Source: Candidatus Thorarchaeota archaeon
GTDB lineage: Archaea; Asgardarchaeota; Thorarchaeia; Thorarchaeales; Thorarchaeaceae
Direction of reading: 5' to 3'
Length of the DNA stretch: 34,050 bases
Assembly: GCA_003662765.1 (NCBI GenBank)
Contig: QMYR01000004.1
Span: forward strand, 1-34,050
The notes under the pieces: model-generated
Database searches by the model: none
What the model saw: the letters and a program-made list of their open reading frames with translations, nothing else
Told to the model about the DNA's origin: nothing
Translations under genes and position numbers: made by a program
Part shown: positions 8,885-18,747 of the stretch, piece by piece
Position numbering within the stretch: the first letter of the stretch is position 1
Layout: the number at the start of each line of letters is the position of its first letter

Positions 8885-11800
8885 CGCTGTACGGCTGCTG
8901 GTGGATGACTTGGTTGGCTAGCCGATGAAGGGCGTGACGAGCAGCGATATGCCACGGGTAGACGCATGAAGTCGTTGATCCGTGGATTCCCGAATGGGAC
9001 TTCCTCATGAGGGCTAATACCCCTCATGGATCCGGGGTCGCTCCCGGATTGGGAACGGGCCGAACTGAAGCATCTTAGTAGGCCCAGGAAAAGAAAACAA
9101 CAGTGATTCCCTGAGTAACAGCGAGCGAAAAGGGAACAGGCCAAACCGAATCCCTGCGCGAAGAGTGCAGGGAGATGTGGTGTTTAGGGCCCGGACAATT
9201 GCCGACGTGCCTAAGCCGAAGTCGTCTGGAACGACGTGGCATAGAGGGTGACACCCCCGTAGGCGTAAAGCACGGGCATGTCTGGAGTCCCAGAGTAGCG
9301 CGGGTTGGTCTTCTCGCGTGAAGATCGCAGGCGCAACCTGCGAAGCCTAAATACTCAGCCAAACCGATAGCGTACTACGTAGCGCGAGCGAAAGTTGAAA
9401 AGCGCCGCGGGAGCGGGGTGAAAAGCACCTGAAACCAGCAGTCTACTCAAAGGATGCCGACTACAAGAGGAGATACTCGGGGAACGAACGGGAAGCGATT
9501 CCCTAGTAGGACCTGAGTGGATCGAGCCGGCATCATCCGTCTTGAAACACGGGCCAGGGAGTTCATGGGCGTGGCGAGGATAAGGCGTCGAGCCGCAAAC
9601 GTAGGGAAACCAACAAGCCCGCAGCCGGTTCGTCCGGTGAGGGGCGGCGTGTGAATAGCGCGCGAAGTCACTCCCATGACACGAGAAACCAGTCGATCTA
9701 GGCCTGGCCAGGGTGAAGCCGGGCGAAAGCTCGGTGGAGGCCCGAAAGGGTTCTGACGTGCAACTCGTTCCGTTGAGCTGGGCCTAGGGGTAAAAGGCTT
9801 ATCTAGACTGGTGATTGCTCGTTCTCCGCGAAGTTGGTCGCAGCCAAGCCCTGCCTGAGGTATCACGTGGTGTAGAGCACTTTCGGATCGGACCGGGGGG
9901 CGTAAAGCCCTTCACCATCCTGAAAACTCCGAAGCTGCGTGAACCGTAGACGGCAGGAGACGGGTGCCCGGGGTAAGCCCGGCAGGCCGAGATGGGGAGA
10001 ACCGAGAGTACGGTTAAGGTCCCTAAGTGCCAGATAAGTGCGGTGAAGAAGGGCGTCGAGAGCCCAAGACAGTCTGGGGGTGAGCTTAGAGGCAGCTATC
10101 CCCGAACGAAAGCGTAACAGCTCACAGACCGAGGCTCTCGGCCTTGAAAATGGACGGGGCTAAATCTGGCCACCGAGACCGTACGGCACGCGAGTAACAT
10201 CGCGTGATCCGGTAGCGGAGCGACCCGGTTGGGTAGAAGCAGGGGCGTGAGCTCCTGTGGACCGTCCGGGTTTGATGATCCTGGCAGTAGTAACAGCGAA
10301 GCATGGTGAGAATCCATGTCGCCGGAAGGGAAAGGGTTCTTCGGCGATGCGTCATCAGCCGAAGCTTAGTCGGTCCTAAGGGGCACCGCAACTCGAGTGT
10401 CCCGAAAGGGAATCAGGTTAATATTCCTGAACCTCGGAAGTACGTTTCGCGGCGACGCAAAGCCGGACTTGTGACTCATCTGGATAGGCCAGGCACCGTC
10501 CTCGCGGTGTTTAACACTATAAGCCTGCTGAGAACCGTAACGGTGAGAGGCAGGTGAAAGGTGGAATAGCGGGTGGTCGGACACCCGTCTGGCTGATTCC
10601 TGGTGACCTTGAAAAGCGAGTCCGGAAGGATCTTCCGAGTCCGTACCCAGAACTGACACAGGTTCCCTGGCTGAGAAGGCCAAGGCGTATCCGGGTCAAT
10701 CCTGCCTGAGGGAAATCGGCCAATTAGCGGCGTAACTTCGGGATATGCCGTGCCTGGGTTGGTGCAAGCCTTCCCAGGTCTTAGTGACTAGGGGGTCCCA
10801 ACTGTTTAATACAAACATAGCTGACTGCGAGCGCGAAAGCGTTAGTACAGTCAGTGAATCCTGGTCTGTGCCTGTCTGTTAAACCTCAGAAATGGGGCGA
10901 AGCACAGGTTAACGCCGGGACTAACTATGAGTCTCTTAAGGTAGCCAAATGCCTTGTCGGTTAAATGCCGACGTGCATGAAGGGAGCAATGAGGTCCCCA
11001 CTGTCCCCAGGAGGAACCGGGTGAACCTACACCATACCGAACAGTGTATGTAGCGCCAATGGGAAGAGAAGTCCCTGCGGAGGTTTACTACGCAGTCTGT
11101 CGTTGCCATCTCTGTTGTCATACAGAGCGTAGTCAGGAGCGTTGAAGCAGGCTCTCCGGGGCCTGTGGATGCGACCATGGAACACTGACTATGGCAATGG
11201 GGGTGGCTAACCTAGGCCAAGCGAGTCTAGGGACACCGGCAGATAGGCAGTTGGGCTGGGGCGGCACACGGCTGACAAGAGATCAGCCGTGACCAATGCT
11301 GAGCTCAGAGGCGACGGAAACGTCTCGTTGAGATCAAGGGCATAAGCTCGGCTGACGGGATCCCGCAAAGCAACGGATCCCGGGCGGAAACGCTGGCCTA
11401 GCGAACCTTCACCGGCCAGTTGCGAGCGGTGGAGATGACAGAAAACTTACCCCAGGGGTAACAGAGTTGTCGCGGGCAAGAGTCCATATCGACCCCGCGG
11501 CTTGCTTCCTCGATGTCGGCTCTTGGTATCCTCGGGTTGCATAAGGCCCGAAGGGTGCGGGTGCTCACCGATTAAAACCGAACGTGAGCTGGGTTTAGAC
11601 CGTTGCGAGACAGGTTGGTTTCTATCTATTGGCGCTGTTGGGTGTCTGAGGGCAAGATGATGCCGGTACGAGAGGAACGCATCGTCGCGGCCTATGGTGT
11701 ACCGATTGTCCGAGAGGGCACTGTCGGGTAGCTAAGCCGTAACGGATAAGCGCTGAATGCATCTAAGCGCGAAGCCGGACCCGAAAATAGACACCCACTT

Positions 11801-11965
11801 TGCGGACGCCGGTGAGAACCGCTGCGGGGCTGGCGACAGCAACGTAGAGTCCGTGAACGAGGGATCTGGTAGAAGACCAGGTAAATAGGGCGGGGGTGTA
11901 AGCACCAAGCCTTCGGGCGAGGTGTTCAGCCTACCGCTACTAATTCCCGAGGCGTGCGGATCAAA
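8885..11965 (+). rRNA. rrl: 23S ribosomal RNA (ends approximate)
   Basis: Archaeal 23S landmarks: GGTGGATG...CCGATGAAGGGCGTG near 5' end, GTAACTATGA-like CTAACTATGAGTCTCTTAAGGTAGCCAAATGCCTTGTCGG, CAGGGGTAACAGAGTTGTCGCGGGC, sarcin-ricin TACGAGAGGAAC. Confidence 0.97.
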
Positions 11966-11966
11966 A

Positions 11967-11995
11967 GTGTGGCTCGCACAGTACCTAGAGTTGTG
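11967..11995 (+). other. 3' half of pre-23S bulge-helix-bulge processing stem
   Basis: GTGTG-GCTC-GCACAGT-ACCT-AGA-GTTGTG complementary to 8840-8868. Confidence 0.75.
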
Positions 11996-12599
11996 CAAGG
12001 ACGTTTGTGTGAACGACCAATCTTCATCCTCTGCAGGCTATGTTCTGTTGTTTCGTCTGAAACCGTTGCTGCATCTGTGTCTGTTCTTCGTCCTTTGTAG
12101 TAGTAGACAGTTGTATGACTTTGCTTACAACCTACCTGACTTGCCGAGCAGGGGCCATTCGCTGGGAGTCGTACAAGTTGGCGTCGTGCACAGAGTAAAA
12201 AGTATGCAATCCGTGCCCAACATTGCCAACGATATTAGTTGTAGCGCGTAATCTGGGCTTATGATGGGCGTTTCATGACATCTTATGCATTTCCGTTTCG
12301 GGGGGTGATCATGTGGGCCCATAGACTGTGATCAAAGACGGGCGTGAGACTTGCTGATGTTCGCTGGGAATAGATACCTGCAGTGTCAGTCGAGTCAGAG
12401 GGGAACTGGACGGAATGGCACGTGGCCCACTGAAGACCCATTCATCATCGAGTTTCCTTCTGTGGGGCCTTGTCATGTCAGGTCGGCCTCTGCCAAGATG
12501 ACGCTGAGAGGGGATGATCCGTTGTTGATACGAAACAATGTTGTGTTGCTGAAGAGGTGTAGGCGGTCACCAGTCTGTCTGTCGGTAGGTCGTGGCAGG

Positions 12600-13583
12600 A
12601 TGGGGCTTAAGACCTGCTCCTTGCTGCTTGTGGTGGTCGTGCTGTCACCACTGTGGATGATGCCACTGTCGGTACCTGCTTTCTCGGATGTGGTCGTGGT
12701 CATGCACCACGATAGTGCCGTGAACACTGCTGTTCGCACCATCACGGAGAACGTGCCGGACATAAGGGTGGTGGAGTATGGATCGTTGGAGTATGCCATG
12801 ATCATTCATCGGACTGCGGGACGAGTTGTGTGGGTGTCGCATGGCTCAGAGGACGGAATTCTTGCAGGTTCGCGGGTGCTCAGTTGGCGAGCATTCAGCA
12901 GTCGAACCCAGATGACTCCCGGCAAAGATCTCGTGTTGGCCTGTGATTCAAGTGAGGTTAACAAGTATGTCCCCCAAAATTCAGTTGTGGGCCTTACGGG
13001 GCCGGTAGATGCCACGTTGGGTGGATTGGTGGTCGCCTACTTGCTTGCTCCTCGAAGCATAGTCCTGGAGATGGCACACGAACATGTGGTTGAGATTGCA
13101 GAGGGGGCGGTCACCCTCGAATTCCTTGATCTCTCTCTTGCGGAGATTACCTACTGGACGGCCATGTTCCTTCTTTCGATTCTTGCATACTACTCGAGCA
13201 ATCCTCTTGCAGTTTCCAATCCAACATGGACACAGCTTGTAGTGCACTTCCTGTCGGAGAATCTGATTACCAACTCGCCCTCTATCGTTCTGACATTGGT
13301 CTATCTTTTGCTGGGGCAGATAGATGTGTGGGTTGCAGTGTGGCAGATCATAGCTTTTGTTGTATGTGATGCGCCCGCTGCATTTGCTCAGATGATTCTT
13401 GATCCACAAATCAGAAACGATTGTCTTTTTGTCACTGTGACATTGCTATCCTTGGGATTAATCCTCTTACACCATGTTTGGGGCACGCTAACTCTGGATC
13501 TTGTATTTCTGTTGGGCGGAATGATTTTCATAGCAGCTGGGCTCTTGACGGACTATTATGATGATACTGATTGGGTCGGGTGA
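12600..13583 (+). CDS. Membrane-anchored caspase-like (clan CD) putative peptidase domain protein
   Basis: Signal peptide from internal ATG (MGLKTCSLLLVVVVLSPLW); VVWVSHGSEDGI ... KDLVLACDSSEV His-Gly/Cys pair spaced as in clan CD; multi-TM C-terminal half. Confidence 0.5.
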   Translation: MGLKTCSLLLVVVVLSPLWMMPLSVPAFSDVVVVMHHDSAVNTAVRTITENVPDIRVVEYGSLEYAMIIHRTAGRVVWVSHGSEDGILAGSRVLSWRAFSSRTQMTPGKDLVLACDSSEVNKYVPQNSVVGLTGPVDATLGGLVVAYLLAPRSIVLEMAHEHVVEIAEGAVTLEFLDLSLAEITYWTAMFLLSILAYYSSNPLAVSNPTWTQLVVHFLSENLITNSPSIVLTLVYLLLGQIDVWVAVWQIIAFVVCDAPAAFAQMILDPQIRNDCLFVTVTLLSLGLILLHHVWGTLTLDLVFLLGGMIFIAAGLLTDYYDDTDWVG

Positions 13584-13666
13584 AATGACCATGTTACGAA
13601 AACAAGTTCTTGCCAATTGGCTCCTCCCCGCATTGAACAACGACACGGACACTACAAAAAGCAGGG

Positions 13667-14428
13667 GTGCAGACATTGGGCATCAGACGCTTCCTTGAGC
13701 CCGCGATCAGCAGATTTCAGGCAGATGAGAGAGAGAACAAGTTCAACTCTATCTCACTCGTCATTGTCATATCGTTTGTCCTCGTGGTCGCAGAGAGCTC
13801 TCTTGCTCTTGGGCTGGGCCAGTGGAATCCCTTTCATGTGGTCTATCTATTGCTCGGTCTGTCATTCTTGCCTGTTGTGATCTCCTGCAGCAGCGTAATG
13901 CAAACTTCGAAGAATGATCTACTGACACGCGAGCAGCACCAGGCATTGAGGAACTCCTCAATTCGACTCGGCTTCCTCTGGAATGTGCTCCTGTATCTTG
14001 GCGTGATCGCCATTGGATTGAACGACCTCCGGCAGATTCAACAGGGAGTTGAAGTACCAGTCAGTCACTATCAACCTGACTTGCTCATGGGCTTGCTTAT
14101 TGGAGCGCTGTGTATCTCACTCATTTTCCTGACCATCGCCGCCAGTTTCTGGCAATGGGACTGCTTCAAGATCGTAGAGGGCACGCAAGAACTCACACTG
14201 GATGAGGACACATATCGGAAACGGACCAGTGTTGTCCTCCTTGTGTTGTCGCTCGTATTTGTTCTTCTTCTTGTCTTCAAGAGCGTGCTCGAACAGGAGT
14301 TCGCCATCTTGCGCTGGATGTCTTCTCTTCCATTTGGCATCACTCTTCTTCTAACGGTAATTCTGCTCGGTGTTCTCTTCCACAAGAACCGTGGAACATT
14401 GCGTCCACTGCGACAGATACAGTTGTGA
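13667..14428 (+). CDS. Multi-pass membrane protein, unknown function (GTG start)
   Basis: Several hydrophobic segments (LVIVISFVLVVAESSLAL, VVYLLLGLSFLPVVI, LLVLSLVFVLLLVF). Confidence 0.7.
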   Translation: MQTLGIRRFLEPAISRFQADERENKFNSISLVIVISFVLVVAESSLALGLGQWNPFHVVYLLLGLSFLPVVISCSSVMQTSKNDLLTREQHQALRNSSIRLGFLWNVLLYLGVIAIGLNDLRQIQQGVEVPVSHYQPDLLMGLLIGALCISLIFLTIAASFWQWDCFKIVEGTQELTLDEDTYRKRTSVVLLVLSLVFVLLLVFKSVLEQEFAILRWMSSLPFGITLLLTVILLGVLFHKNRGTLRPLRQIQL

Positions 14429-14453
14429 GGCGTAACAGATGGAATGAGGTGCA

Positions 14454-15473
14454 ATGTCAGTATCCGAGAAACTCAAGGAGAAGATACACAAGAAGATCGA
14501 AACTTGGAAAGCCAAGATGTTGAATGGGTACTCTTTAAGGGGACATAGTGATACGCACGTTGCATTGGGGCGATTGCAGTCGACAATCGATTCAATTGCG
14601 CGTCCTGATGCCACCTTCAAGATTCGAGAGAAGATGCAGGGGGCCGCATATCTTGTGATTATGGCCGAGCTTCTCTTCATCTTGGCACTGAAGCTAGCAG
14701 CCAATGGAATAGGGGTGCCTGAATCTTCCCAAGGCTACATCCTGACAATTGGTGCAGGTGTGACTGCAATACTGGTCGGTGGTGTCCTCGTGTCGCTGAG
14801 CGTATTGAAGTGTGCCGAGGCCTTGTTATCTGCTATGTCAGCCAACGCCGACAGGCTGGATGCAGATTTTCTCTTTGCAAACTCGCTGATCCTCTCGCCC
14901 TCGAGAGAAACGGAGGCCCGATATCGCGACTACAATGTCAGAGTGTTTCGCGCCATGAGTCCTGGTTCAATGCTCGTTTATGCATCGGCTCTCGGATTGG
15001 CGGCCCTCGTACTATTGATTGAATCATCAGTTCGCGTGGATACGTCCACCAACCAGTTCTTGGCCGACGGCCTGCTCATGCCAAGAATAGGAGGTTTCGA
15101 TCTCGTGGTGCTGCTGTGTATTCTGCCGTCTGTCTATGTCAGCATCTCTGGAATCTTCTTGTACATTGTTTCAGATTATGGTGCCAGAAAATGGAGTCGT
15201 CTGTCATCTGACGACCTTCGTAGGATAGCAGAACGCATGAGAGCAGAGAAGATAGCCTCTCTGAGAGGCGATCTCCGTTATCCTGACCTGACCTACGAAG
15301 ACGCACTTGAGTTGTTGGGAGCACCTCAAGGGGACAGACTCAGAACAGATGCGATATTGGAGGCCTCCCGAGGGATTGATGCTGAGATTACCAGGTTCAA
15401 CAGAGTTCGTAGATACTATCTTCTTGCCATAGTGGTCATTGTGGTCATCGATGCTATCATTCAGCTCTTGTGA
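14454..15473 (+). CDS. Multi-pass membrane protein with cytoplasmic helical tails, unknown function
   Basis: Charged N-terminus, TM segments (YLVIMAELLFILALKLA, ILTIGAGVTAILVGGVLVSL), C-terminal TM YYLLAIVVIVVIDAIIQLL. Confidence 0.7.
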   Translation: MSVSEKLKEKIHKKIETWKAKMLNGYSLRGHSDTHVALGRLQSTIDSIARPDATFKIREKMQGAAYLVIMAELLFILALKLAANGIGVPESSQGYILTIGAGVTAILVGGVLVSLSVLKCAEALLSAMSANADRLDADFLFANSLILSPSRETEARYRDYNVRVFRAMSPGSMLVYASALGLAALVLLIESSVRVDTSTNQFLADGLLMPRIGGFDLVVLLCILPSVYVSISGIFLYIVSDYGARKWSRLSSDDLRRIAERMRAEKIASLRGDLRYPDLTYEDALELLGAPQGDRLRTDAILEASRGIDAEITRFNRVRRYYLLAIVVIVVIDAIIQLL

Positions 15474-15489
15474 TACTCCGCTGGTAGTC

Positions 15490-15597
15490 ACGAAGGAGGG
15501 ATTCTGAACAGCGATTGAGAGAAATCGATGATGCTAATGATATTCGAATCGTTGAAACCGAAAAGATCGTGCAGACATACGAATTACTTGTTGCATA
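15490..15597 (+). pseudogene. Remnant of a TumA/TumE-like antitoxin-toxin junction (paralog of 18.3 kb locus)
   Basis: 15509-15554 matches 18298-18343 at 42 of 46 positions by hand count; encodes RDSEQRLREIDDANDIRIVETEKIVQTYELL versus RDLEQRLREIDDAKDIRIV + RIVQRYEIL. Confidence 0.75.
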
Positions 15598-15692
15598 ATG
15601 GCTACTTCCCGAAATCACGAGTTGACCCTTCTTGCTGCGGGCGTAGAAATGGTGTTCGAGAAACTCAGAAGCGCATTCATGAAGGCCTTTCG

Positions 15693-16436
15693 TCATTCGA
15701 ATGCTCTGTCCTCGACATGGTCCCGCAGCCTCTCGACAACATCTTTGTCAGCAATGAGTCTTGCAGCGCGGAAGTATGTTCCAATCGTCCGAAGTTCTGT
15801 CCCGAACCGGCTCCAGCGGATGGGTCGGCCTCGAGAGTCCCTCAGCCGACACTTCTCTATTAGTTTCCTATTGAACGGGACCGCTATCTCGTATCTTGTT
15901 GATTTCTGTGATCCTTTGACGACCCAAAAACCATCATACTGTGATCTGTCGCACTCTCCCCGGATAATATGCATGTTTCTTCTTATCCTTCGAAGAACTG
16001 AGGCTGGGGGACGCTCCTTGATTGGGCCGTATATCCGGTCCACCATGAAGCGACCAACAAAATAGAAACCCGCTCTTCTCGTGAAGCCATTCTTCCACTC
16101 CACAAGTCTTGCGTAGAACAGTAGCATGTCCCCTCTGGTCAAGCGAGCTATGTTTGCAGCGCGCGGCCTCCTTAGGTAGTCTCCGTATGTAAATGTGCTG
16201 AACTCTGGATCATTGTGCATGAGTTGTGAGAGGCGAGTCCTAGGAATGAATGCCTCAACAGGTAGGTCTGTCACTGGATGTAGATCCCTGTATCTCGGGG
16301 CCCTTGGGCACTCCACTCTGTTGAGGACCTCTTCGGGGATAGGTACAAACTCAAATCGACCATCGGGTAACCGTGGGCTTCTTAGCGGCTCATGCTTTGT
16401 ATTCACGCCTACATTCACAATACATATTCTTGTCAT
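15693..16436 (-). CDS. Nmad3-like (nucleotide modification-associated domain) protein
   Basis: MTRICIVNVGVNTKHEPLRSPRLPDGRFEFVPIPE, HNDPEFSTFTYGDYLRRPRAANIARLTRGDMLLFYARL, FYFVGRF. Confidence 0.55.
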   Translation of the reverse strand: MTRICIVNVGVNTKHEPLRSPRLPDGRFEFVPIPEEVLNRVECPRAPRYRDLHPVTDLPVEAFIPRTRLSQLMHNDPEFSTFTYGDYLRRPRAANIARLTRGDMLLFYARLVEWKNGFTRRAGFYFVGRFMVDRIYGPIKERPPASVLRRIRRNMHIIRGECDRSQYDGFWVVKGSQKSTRYEIAVPFNRKLIEKCRLRDSRGRPIRWSRFGTELRTIGTYFRAARLIADKDVVERLRDHVEDRAFE

Positions 16437-16705
16437 CCAATTCCTTCCTCGACGGCTTGTTCCTTTTGCCTATGGCTGATTTCTATGGCTATTGCCCTCT
16501 TCGCTACAACATGCCAGTGTTTCTGAATTCTCGATATTATTCTCTGCTCGCCTCCGCTGTCGAGAAGACTCACCCCCCAGAGCGAGTTCTCGGCCACACG
16601 ACCTACGTTTCTGGACGGGTTGCGAACAGTAGCTGCCTTTGTTGTCATCGTGTTTTTGCGCTTAGCACATATACTATGTACTGTACAGATAAGAGATGAT
16701 GGTAC

Positions 16706-17178
16706 ATGACTAAGGCGCGCCAACGGGCACATGGAGCACTGTATTGGGGTGGAATCTCTGTCTTGCTGCCCGCCTTTCTCTTTGTCGTGGTCGGAATGGT
16801 GCTCACGTTCTGATTCTGACCTTAGGCGAACTTGCGGGCGGAATGGTGGTGTTCCTAGTCATTGCAGTAGTCTTACAGAACTATGGGTTCTACATGACCA
16901 TAGCAATCCTCTTGATCGAGAAACACACACGACATGTACTGAAGGAACGTTCGCAGTGGGACTCTATGTGCTGTTCTCGTTATGCCATGATTGGAACTCC
17001 ATCACTCTTGTTTTCCTTTGTCTGGAGTCTTATCCTCCTCATGATTGCCGGGGGCTGGATGAATTGGAACTTGTCTTGGCATGCACTCTCTCTTGGAATT
17101 CCAGTCATCGTGCAAGCCCATTTGGCAACAGAACTGGCTAACTGTATTGTTTCCCAACAAGAGTCAGCAGCCGCGTGA
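16706..17178 (+). pseudogene. Small membrane protein, apparently frameshifted near 16805-16820
   Basis: ATG 16706 reads MTKARQRAHGALYWGGISVLLPAFLFVVVGMVLTF then TGA at 16811; the adjacent frame continues ILTLGELAGGMVVFLVIAVVLQNYGFYMTIAILLIEKH to 17178. Confidence 0.5.
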
Positions 17179-17258
17179 TCGTACAACTAACAACAGAAGC
17201 TAAAGGTTCATCTACATACAGTGGACTTTCGGTATTGGTGGGAAACGTGGTAAGGTGA

Positions 17259-17990
17259 ATGAGGTTGGGAGTGGGCAGCATTCCGTCGTTCAGGCTCTCT
17301 CGGTCCGGTACTGTTGTGGGGGTCGTCATGTTTGTGCTTATTATCACGTCGCCCCTCACCACCGAGCACACGTACAGCACAGCAGTTTCTAACTATGGTG
17401 GCCATGTGTCTTCTGACGGAGGCACCACTATCTTTGCAAACGCTACCTGCAGGGGCCTGAGGGGGCCTCCTCCTTACAACTATGGTCCATGGGCAAATCT
17501 CAGTCCCGATGAGTGTCCAGGTACAGCGGCTGACGGTTTGGGCGCCACTTATGGTGTTCAGGTACTGGTAGATGTCTGCAATCCGGACGGGATAGATTCG
17601 GTCTGGTTTGTGAGTGAGCGGCAGTCTGATGGACTGACCGTGAACGGTTCTATGTGCTGGATGTTTGAAGTGGAGAAGAACGAGTCCTTCCCGTATCCTC
17701 CGCCAGTAAACAACAACACATACCTTGGTGGTTTCAGTGCTCTCAGAGAGAACGACTATGAGTACTGGGATATCCGCTTCTACGCGAACGACACCACTGG
17801 CGAGGTCTATGTATCCGAGGAGTATCACTTCTACGTCAGAGTCTACGGTCCGGACCTGACTCCGACAACGACGGCCTCTGACACACTCCTCTCCCCCGCG
17901 GCCATGAGTTGGGTAGCGGTTGGTGCTGTCGGTGTTGGGGTCGTGGCTCTGGTGATTGTGTTCCTGCGAAGAAGAGGACTAGTTCTGTAA
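17259..17990 (+). CDS. Secreted/cell-surface protein with C-terminal TM anchor
   Basis: N-terminal hydrophobic segment, Thr-rich spacer PTTTASDT then AVGAVGVGVVALVIVFLRRRGLVL. Confidence 0.7.
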   Translation: MRLGVGSIPSFRLSRSGTVVGVVMFVLIITSPLTTEHTYSTAVSNYGGHVSSDGGTTIFANATCRGLRGPPPYNYGPWANLSPDECPGTAADGLGATYGVQVLVDVCNPDGIDSVWFVSERQSDGLTVNGSMCWMFEVEKNESFPYPPPVNNNTYLGGFSALRENDYEYWDIRFYANDTTGEVYVSEEYHFYVRVYGPDLTPTTTASDTLLSPAAMSWVAVGAVGVGVVALVIVFLRRRGLVL

Positions 17991-18041
17991 TCAGTGGATG
18001 GAATCAGATGGTTAAGTGATTCGGCGGCATTGCATCCACGT

Positions 18042-18050
18042 CTTTATATC
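18042..18050 (+). promoter_or_regulatory. TATA box of the TumA/TumE-type operon
   Basis: ctttatatc about 30-37 nt upstream of ATG at 18079. Confidence 0.5.
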
Positions 18051-18078
18051 ATCTTGGGCATGGCATCTAGCGATAGGT

Positions 18079-18354
18079 ATGAGTATCATAGTAGATGGTG
18101 AAGAGATCAAGACGTATGAGCGGCTCAAGGTGATCTCTCAGCTTCTGCCTATACGAGAAAAGATCAAGCAGTTCGAGAAGTACGGCTGTTCCTTGAGCGA
18201 CTTCAAGAAGCGACTTGAGGGTTCTGAGGAGAGATTCAGCCTGTGGGACGAGTATATTGAGTGGAAAGCATACGTCGCAAAAGAGAGGGATCTTGAACAG
18301 CGCTTGAGAGAAATCGATGATGCCAAAGATATTCGAATTGTTGGACACCAGTAG
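18079..18354 (+). CDS. TumA-like antitoxin (putative)
   Basis: Small charged protein (MSIIVDGEEIKTYERLKVISQLLPIREKIKQFEKYGCSLSDFKKRLEG...) overlapping the TumE-like ORF by 38 nt. Confidence 0.6.
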   Translation: MSIIVDGEEIKTYERLKVISQLLPIREKIKQFEKYGCSLSDFKKRLEGSEERFSLWDEYIEWKAYVAKERDLEQRLREIDDAKDIRIVGHQ

Positions 18355-18670
18355 GATTGTCCAGAGATACGAGATACTTGATTTCAAGCAGGGCCTCGAT
18401 TTCCATTTTCTGAAATTGAAGGTCGAGTTTGTCGACGATAGTGTCCTTTACGTTCGTGAATTCGTGTCAGAGAACGAGTTCGACTATTCGTGTCACTGGC
18501 AGGACAAGACTGGTGATTTCCCAATCCGTTGGGACAACTCACCGCATCACCCTCAAGTAGCGACTTTTCCGCATCATGAGCACACGCCCAATGTGGAGGA
18601 ATCTCACGAGATTGGTCTTCAGGATGTACTTGCGCTAGTCCAGCAACAGATGGAGAACACGCGGTTGTGA
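18317..18670 (+). CDS. TumE family (DUF6516-like) toxin
   Basis: LKVEFVDDSVLYVREFVSENEFDYSCHWQDKTGDFPIRWDNSPHHPQVATFPHHEH motif set. Confidence 0.75.
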   Translation: MMPKIFELLDTSRIVQRYEILDFKQGLDFHFLKLKVEFVDDSVLYVREFVSENEFDYSCHWQDKTGDFPIRWDNSPHHPQVATFPHHEHTPNVEESHEIGLQDVLALVQQQMENTRL

Positions 18671-18747
18671 ATTCTACTGATATGAAACATATGCCACGAC
18701 CTTGATTCCTTTCGTGTCCTGCGCACAGCACCAGATGCTTACTCCAG

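Noticed and set aside
8863-11998. Multiple ORFs on both strands across 8.8-12.0 kb
   Set aside because: They lie inside the 23S rRNA gene; no protein-like motifs and conserved rRNA sequence explains them.
15528-15863. 111-aa plus-strand ORF
   Set aside because: Begins in the decayed TumE copy and then runs antisense to the Nmad3-like gene.
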